A stretch of 17,871 bases of DNA from an uncultured bacterium (GTDB lineage Bacteria > Planctomycetota > UBA8742 > UBA2392): assembly GCA_938014885.1 (NCBI GenBank), contig CALLQI010000019.1, forward strand, positions 1 to 17,871. Direction: 5' to 3'. Both the position numbers and the translations under genes were made by a program. The notes beneath the pieces were generated by a model, which was given only the letters and a program-made list of their open reading frames with translations, ran no database searches and was not told the origin of the DNA. The stretch's first letter is position 1. Each line of letters starts with the position of its first letter. Shown here in pieces: positions 13,759-17,871 of this stretch.

Positions 13759-14726
13759 AAATGCAGCGTGCTCTTCTCACGGTCGTCCTGGCCTGCGCCT
13801 TCGCGCAGGGTGCTGCCGCGCAGGCCTGGCCGGCCAAGCCCGTCAAGGTGGTCGTGCCCTTCTCCGCCGGTGGCTCCACCGACGTGGTGGCGCGCATCGT
13901 CGCCGACAAGCTGTCGCCGCGCCTGGGCCAGCCGGTGGTGGTGGACAACAAGGTAGGCGCCGGCGGCTCGATCGGCTCCGACTTCGTGGCCAAGTCGCCG
14001 GCCGACGGCTACACGCTGCTGGTGGGCACCAGCAGCACGATGGCGATCGCGCCGCACGTGTACACCAAGCTGCCCTACAGCCCGACGCGTGACCTGACGC
14101 CCGTCACGCTGCTGGGCACGGCCGACATCATGGTCGTGGTCAATCCGACGCGGGTGCCGTCCCGCAACATCCGTGACCTGATCGCGCATGCCAAGTCCAA
14201 CTCCGGCAAGCTCAGCTTTGCCTCCGGCGGCAACGGCTCCATCTCGCACCTGCTGGGCGACTACTTCATGTCGATGGCCAAGGTGGACATGATCCACGTG
14301 CCGTACAAGGGCGACGCGCAGATGGTGACGGACCTGATCGGCGGCCAGGTGGACATCGCTTTCGGCACGGCCGTGGCCTTTTTGCCGCACCTCAAATCGG
14401 GCAAGCTGGTAGGCATCGCCGTGACCAACCCTACGCGGTCGCTCAGCATGCCGAACCTGCCGACGGTGTCGGAGTCGGGCGTTCCCGGCTACGAAGCGGT
14501 TCAGTGGTTCGGCATCGTCGCGCCGCAGGGCACGCCAGGCCCGGTGGTGCAGCGCCTGAACACCGAGCTGCGCGCCGTGCTGGCAATGCCCGACGTGCGC
14601 GCGCGCTTCGCGGAGCTGGGCTTCGACGTGGTGGGCAATTCGGTGGGGGAATTCGCCACCTTCGTCCGCTCCGAGGACCAGAAGTGGAAGAAGATTGCCG
14701 AGAGCTCCGGTGTCAAGCTTGACTAA
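13755..14726 (+). CDS. Bug-family (TctC-like) periplasmic solute-binding protein
   Basis: A 323-residue secreted protein. The signal peptide covers about residues 1-22 (MKMQRALLTVVLACAFAQGA) with cleavage near AQA-W. The mature start WPAKPVKVVVPFSAGGSTDV and later DGYTLLVGTSS, VPYKG and GGQVDIAFGT are standard for the Bug family, which binds carboxylates, amino acids and related small molecules and is hugely expanded in Bordetella, Cupriavidus and relatives. The ATG overlaps the M19 stop (ATGA). No membrane transporter genes (TctA/TctB) are adjacent, so it is an orphan binding protein, as is common, and it may act with a transporter elsewhere or in sensing. Confidence 0.93.
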   Translation: MKMQRALLTVVLACAFAQGAAAQAWPAKPVKVVVPFSAGGSTDVVARIVADKLSPRLGQPVVVDNKVGAGGSIGSDFVAKSPADGYTLLVGTSSTMAIAPHVYTKLPYSPTRDLTPVTLLGTADIMVVVNPTRVPSRNIRDLIAHAKSNSGKLSFASGGNGSISHLLGDYFMSMAKVDMIHVPYKGDAQMVTDLIGGQVDIAFGTAVAFLPHLKSGKLVGIAVTNPTRSLSMPNLPTVSESGVPGYEAVQWFGIVAPQGTPGPVVQRLNTELRAVLAMPDVRARFAELGFDVVGNSVGEFATFVRSEDQKWKKIAESSGVKLD

Positions 14727-15975
14727 CGAGGACCGAAGCCGCACCGCCGTCATCATCGGCGCCGGCTTCGCCGGCCTCGTGACGGCGGCGCAGCTGGTGC
14801 AGCGGGGCGTGCGCGTCACGCTGGTCGATCCCGCGCCGCCCGGTGAGGGCTGTTCGTTCGGCAACGCCGGCTGCCTCAGCCGCGCTTCCGTCGTGCCCCT
14901 GGGGCTGCCCGGTGTGTGGAAGAACGTGCCGGGCTACCTGATGGACCCGGAGGGGCCGTTCCGCATCCACTGGGGCTATGCGCTGCGCATTGCGCCGTGG
15001 ATGCTGGGCCTGCAGCGCGCGAGCCGCCTGGAGCGGGTGAACGAGATTGCCGATGCGCTGCAACCGCTGCTGGACCCCAGCATCACCGAATGGCGCAAGC
15101 TGGCCACCTGGGCCGGCGTGCCCGAGCTGATCCGGCAGGACGGCTATGCGTTCGTTTATGAGAGCGAGAAAGCCTTTCTGGGTGACCGTCTGGGGCGCGA
15201 GCTGCGCAGTTCCCGCGGCGTGAAAATCGAGATCCTGCGGGGCCCCGAGATCCGCGAGTTCGATCCCGCGCTCTCGCCGCACCTGACCCACATGACGTTG
15301 ATGCCCGAGCAGGGGCACGTGCCCAATCCGGGGCGCCTGTCCACGGCCCTCGCGCAGGCGCTGCGCGCGGCCGGCGCGAGCTTCGTGGAGGCCAAGGCCA
15401 CCGGCTTCGACACCGAGGGCGGCCGCGTGACGGCGGTGCGCACCACGGCCGGCCCGCAGCCGGCCGATGCGGTGGTGGTCGCGGCGGGCGCTTATTCGCG
15501 TCCGCTGGCCGCCCAGCTGGGCAACAACGTGCCGCTGGAAACCGAGCGCGGCTACCACGTGATGCTGCCGACGCAGCAGGGCGTGCCGCGCATCCCCGTG
15601 TGCTCGGGCGAAGGCAAGTTCTTCGCGACGCCAATGGAGACCGGGCTGCGCATCGCCGGCACGGTGGAGCTGGCCGGGCTCGAGCGCCCGCCAAACTTCG
15701 CGCGCGCCGACGTGCTGCCGCGCATGGCCAGGCGCATGCTCCCGGAGATCGACGAAGCCGTGGCCAGCCGCTGGATGGGCCACCGCCCCTCGCTGCCCGA
15801 CTCGCTGCCCGTGCTAGGCCGCTCCACGCGGTATGGCAATGCCTTCTTCGACTTCGGCCACGGGCACGTGGGCCTGACAGCCGCACCGCGCTGCGCCTCC
15901 GTCATCGCCGACCTGGTGTGCGCGGGAGAGACCGGCCTGAACCTGGCGCCTTACGCGGCCAACCGGTTCGGCTGA
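14710..15975 (+). CDS. FAD-dependent oxidoreductase, DadA-like (D-amino-acid dehydrogenase family)
   Basis: The N-terminal Rossmann motif AVIIGAGFAGLVTAAQL with an acidic end to the second strand (TLVDP) binds FAD. The middle substrate domain and the C-terminal FDFGHGHVGLTAAP match DAO/DadA-type flavoproteins, which oxidise D-amino acids or other amines to oxo acids. Length from the GTG at 14710 is 421 residues, typical for DadA. The start is uncertain (a TTG at 14695 or 14719 is possible); any of these overlaps the end of the Bug gene, showing tight coupling. Together with the M19 protein it suggests release or uptake of an amino-acid derivative followed by oxidative deamination. The exact substrate is unknown. 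Confidence 0.87.
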   Translation: MSSLTNEDRSRTAVIIGAGFAGLVTAAQLVQRGVRVTLVDPAPPGEGCSFGNAGCLSRASVVPLGLPGVWKNVPGYLMDPEGPFRIHWGYALRIAPWMLGLQRASRLERVNEIADALQPLLDPSITEWRKLATWAGVPELIRQDGYAFVYESEKAFLGDRLGRELRSSRGVKIEILRGPEIREFDPALSPHLTHMTLMPEQGHVPNPGRLSTALAQALRAAGASFVEAKATGFDTEGGRVTAVRTTAGPQPADAVVVAAGAYSRPLAAQLGNNVPLETERGYHVMLPTQQGVPRIPVCSGEGKFFATPMETGLRIAGTVELAGLERPPNFARADVLPRMARRMLPEIDEAVASRWMGHRPSLPDSLPVLGRSTRYGNAFFDFGHGHVGLTAAPRCASVIADLVCAGETGLNLAPYAANRFG

Positions 15976-15993
15976 GGGCCGCTCGGCCAGTTC

Positions 15994-16013
15994 CAGCCGG
16001 TCGCGACCGGCTG
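15994..16013. terminator. 20-bp perfect palindrome after the operon
   Basis: CAGCCGGTCGCGACCGGCTG is fully self-complementary and lies 19 bases after the oxidoreductase stop, between two convergent genes. It is followed by only CTTTCC, so it is a weak intrinsic terminator at best. Confidence 0.5.
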
Positions 16014-16110
16014 CTTTCCAGCGGGGCAACTTCTTCATTGCGATCCTGGAAGTGCCGGTCTGCAGAAGCGCCGATCGCACCAGGGTCTGCAGGCTCGAGG
16101 CGGCTCAGCC

Positions 16111-16956
16111 CTACTGTTCGCTTTGGTCGTGGGGTGATCTGTGCGGTCCGGTCATGCGCGGGGCCACGCCATCGGCCGCCGTCTCGGCGGGTGTCACTCC
16201 GGCGTCCACGCGCTTGCACGGCAGCGGCAACAGCATGCCGACCTGGGCGCGATAGCGGCGGTACTGGTCGCCGAACAGCTCGATCAGATCACGTTCCTCG
16301 AACCAGATGCCGATCAGGATGTAGCCCGTGGTCGCTGCGGCGAACAGCAGGTGCCCGGCCGTCATCTGCGGCGCTGCCCAGAAGGCGAGCAGGAAGCCCA
16401 GGTAGATCGGATGGCGCACACGTTTGTAGACCAGCGGCGTGCGGAACACCGGCGGCGACGGCTGGCGGCCGGTCAGACGCGCCAGCACCTGCTTGAGGCC
16501 GAATAGCTCGAAATGGTCGAAATGGTCGAAATGGTCGATCATGAAGGTACTGGCCAGCACCAGGCTCCAGCCGCTGAACTGCACCACCGTCAGCGCCAGC
16601 GCCGCAGCGCCGCCCAGCTGCCACACCGGCGCAGTGAGCGGCCGCCAGAACGCGAACATCAGAATCAGCGCGGCGCTTGCCAGCAGCACGTAGGTGCTGC
16701 GCTCCACCGCCTTGGGCACGAAGCGTGCCCACCAGCGCTTGAAGGCCGGCCGCGCCATGACGCTGTGCTGGATGGCGAAGGTGCCCAGCAGCATCACGTT
16801 GATGAGCAGGGCCGGCAGCAGCGGGCCGTCGACGATGCCGCCCACGTCCACCGACTTGGGCACGACGAAGTTGCCGACGAAGCCGATGGCGTAGAGGAAG
16901 GTGACCAAGAAGATGGCGTAGCAGACCAGGCCATAGAGCGGCGCGATGATGGACAT
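16111..16956 (-). CDS. mddA: Methanethiol S-methyltransferase (MddA-like), NnrU/ICMT-type membrane protein
   Basis: MddA methylates methanethiol with S-adenosylmethionine to give dimethyl sulphide, at the inner membrane. This 281-residue protein has about five to six membrane segments (for example LVCYAIFLVTFLYAIGFVG, ALLINVMLLGTF, ALILMFAFW). It also has the conserved blocks HSVMARPAFKRWW, VRHPIYLGFLLAFWAAP and EERDLIELFGDQYRRYR typical of MddA and isoprenylcysteine-methyltransferase-like proteins. The ATG at 16956 follows AGGGGG by six bases. Residues about 140-150 contain a threefold Asp-His-Phe repeat before ELFGL where the family normally has one HFDLFGL; this comes from a 9-bp tandem DNA repeat. 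The C-terminal 30 residues are a soluble variable tail. It is transcribed toward the oxidoreductase operon and appears independent of it. Confidence 0.85.
   Translation of the reverse strand: MSIIAPLYGLVCYAIFLVTFLYAIGFVGNFVVPKSVDVGGIVDGPLLPALLINVMLLGTFAIQHSVMARPAFKRWWARFVPKAVERSTYVLLASAALILMFAFWRPLTAPVWQLGGAAALALTVVQFSGWSLVLASTFMIDHFDHFDHFELFGLKQVLARLTGRQPSPPVFRTPLVYKRVRHPIYLGFLLAFWAAPQMTAGHLLFAAATTGYILIGIWFEERDLIELFGDQYRRYRAQVGMLLPLPCKRVDAGVTPAETAADGVAPRMTGPHRSPHDQSEQ
16510..16536. repeat. Three 9-bp tandem repeats inside mddA
   Basis: GAAATGGTC is repeated three times without change (16510, 16519, 16528). On the coding strand each copy reads Asp-His-Phe in frame, so copy-number change alters protein length without frameshift. 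Confidence 0.9.
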
Positions 16957-17316
16957 GGGAACCCCCTGGGAAAAGTTCGGAACGCAGACATGACGAAACG
17001 AAGCAGCCCCTCGCCTGTTCAGAGGGCGATGCGGGCGTGACGGAGGGAATCGGCGGAAGGCGCGCGCTGGCGCTACGGGGCCTCGCCGCCGGGCGGTTTG
17101 GCGGTCCGCTGCCGGCCATGGCGCGGCGACCAGGGCGGGAGAGGGGGCGCCGGACCATCATGCGCCCCGCCCCCGGTTGTCCAGCACCTCGGCGGGGGCC
17201 TCTGAGAGGCCGTATTGATGTCCCAGCTTCGACCTGAAGCGGCACTGGCACCGGCGCTTCAACAACGATACCAAAGCAAGTGGCCGCGCACTATCGTGCT
17301 CTTGCCTTCCGCGGCG
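16957..17316. other. Intergenic stretch, no confident gene
   Basis: G/C-rich DNA upstream of mddA. The frames open here have Arg/Gly/Pro-rich translations without family resemblance. The promoter of mddA must lie at its left side, but I cannot pick a convincing -35/-10 pair. Confidence 0.4.
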
Positions 17317-17462
17317 ATGTACCAAGCCGACACCGAGCGGAACTTCCTGCCGACCATAAGCTTGCAGATCGACTACCTCGCCTCGGCGCCGTTGGGCGCT
17401 GGGTGCAGGGCAAGGCGGACATCCTGCGCAGCACGCGCAACATGATCTTTCCCTACGGTCTG
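17317..17462 (+). pseudogene. Fragment resembling a PaaI/hotdog-type thioesterase
   Basis: One frame reads MYQADTERNFLPTISLQIDY then LASAPLG, and after a one-base shift near 17395 the next reads GRWVQGKADILRSTRNMIF. Joined, these resemble the central strand-turn-strand part of hotdog-fold acyl-CoA thioesterases (T.SL.IDYL..APLG.WV...A.....TR). The piece ends where the IS630 fragment begins. It is short and frameshifted, so the call rests on pattern memory only. Confidence 0.35.
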
Positions 17463-17818
17463 AGATGTCGCGCGCGCTTTTCGTCCGGATGAACGGCTTT
17501 GGATTTCCATTGTGATGAGCGACGTATTCATTGATGGCGACGGTCAACTCAGCCACGCTGGTAAACACACCGCGACGCAGTCGCTCGGTGGTCAGATCGC
17601 GGAAGAAGCGCTCCACCATGTCAGCCACGACGCCGAGGTGGGTGTGAAGTGCATGTTGAACCGCGGGTGCTTTACCAACCACTCCTGAACCGCAGGATGT
17701 TTGTGGGTGGCGTAGTTGTCGGCAATCAGGTGCAGCGTCTTGTCCTTGGGTGTTTCGCGGTCGATCTTGCGCAGGAATTTCAGTCACTCGGCGTGCGTGT
17801 GGCGCGGCTGGCACTGAC
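17463..17818 (-). pseudogene. IS630-family transposase fragment, decayed
   Basis: Read leftward from the IS1071 end, the frame gives CQPRHTHAE, a TGA where Trp is expected, then LKFLRKIDRETPKDKTLHLI and ADNYATHKHPAVQEWL. This is the strand with a catalytic Asp (ADNYATHK) of IS630/Tc1-type transposases. One base is missing after TSASWL, and the next frame continues MVERFFRDLTTERLRRGVF, containing the catalytic Glu, to TKSARDIS. The N-terminal half is removed by IS1071 at 17819 and the extreme C-terminus and IS end are missing at about 17463. It is inactive. Confidence 0.85.
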
Positions 17819-17871
17819 GGGGTCTCCTCGTTTTCAGTGCAATAAGTGACGGTACGCAAAGCTAGCACTGG
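17819..17871. mobile_element. Terminal inverted repeat of an IS1071-like element (inner end of right copy)
   Basis: This starts GGGGTCTCCTCG at 17819 and matches the complement of 3-55 at 52 of 53 positions; the only difference is GTACGC here against GTACGA there. It interrupts the IS630 transposase fragment. The flanking five bases (CTGAC here, TACCG at the left copy) are not a shared target duplication. Confidence 0.85.

Overview
The window reads as the interior of an IS1071-bounded accessory region, probably on a plasmid or genomic island of a betaproteobacterium (Comamonadaceae/Burkholderiales type). The evidence is two inward-facing copies of what I recognise as the IS1071 (Tn3-family) terminal repeat at the two edges (1-55 and 17819-17871), two IS21-family elements, an IS630 remnant, a plasmid-type KfrB-like gene fragment, and cargo genes of a kind common in Burkholderiales (a Bug-type solute-binding protein, a dehalogenase, LysR regulators). 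Base composition is mosaic: the stretch from about 3.1 to 8.1 kb is visibly more A/T-rich than the rest.

Layout. 1-1222: an IS1071 end fused to a 5'-truncated plasmid protein, a small hydrophobic ORF, and a scrap that resembles an IS21 tail. 1223-3106: IS21-family element 1, with an intact istA but an istB cut short. 3107-4943: an L-2-haloacid dehalogenase transcribed away from a LysR regulator, with a 16-bp palindrome between them. 4944-6597: a small leftward ORF and a MarR regulator diverging from a double palindromic operator, with MarR followed by a LipB octanoyltransferase. 6860-8110: a DUF4062-domain gene and a second, tightly spaced gene cut after about 30 codons by IS21-family element 2 (8112-11041, both genes intact). 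11042-11739: eroded, overlapping gene remnants. 11740-15975: LysR, an M19 dipeptidase-like protein, a Bug solute-binding protein and a DadA-like FAD oxidoreductase; the last three overlap as an operon. 16111-16956, opposite strand: an MddA-like methanethiol S-methyltransferase. 17317-17871: a thioesterase-like scrap, a decayed IS630-family transposase fragment and the second IS1071 end.

How the parts fit. The dehalogenase would convert short 2-haloacids to hydroxyacids. The LysR/M19/Bug/DadA-like cluster looks like a capture-and-oxidise module for an amino-acid-derived compound, with the substrate unknown; its M19 protein lacks the usual N-terminal metal ligands. The DUF4062 gene plus its interrupted partner is the best candidate for an undescribed, possibly defence-related, system, but it is broken here. 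Much of the rest is IS-driven rearrangement: truncated istB, an IS21 element without visible target duplication, and an IS630 copy bearing a stop and a frameshift.
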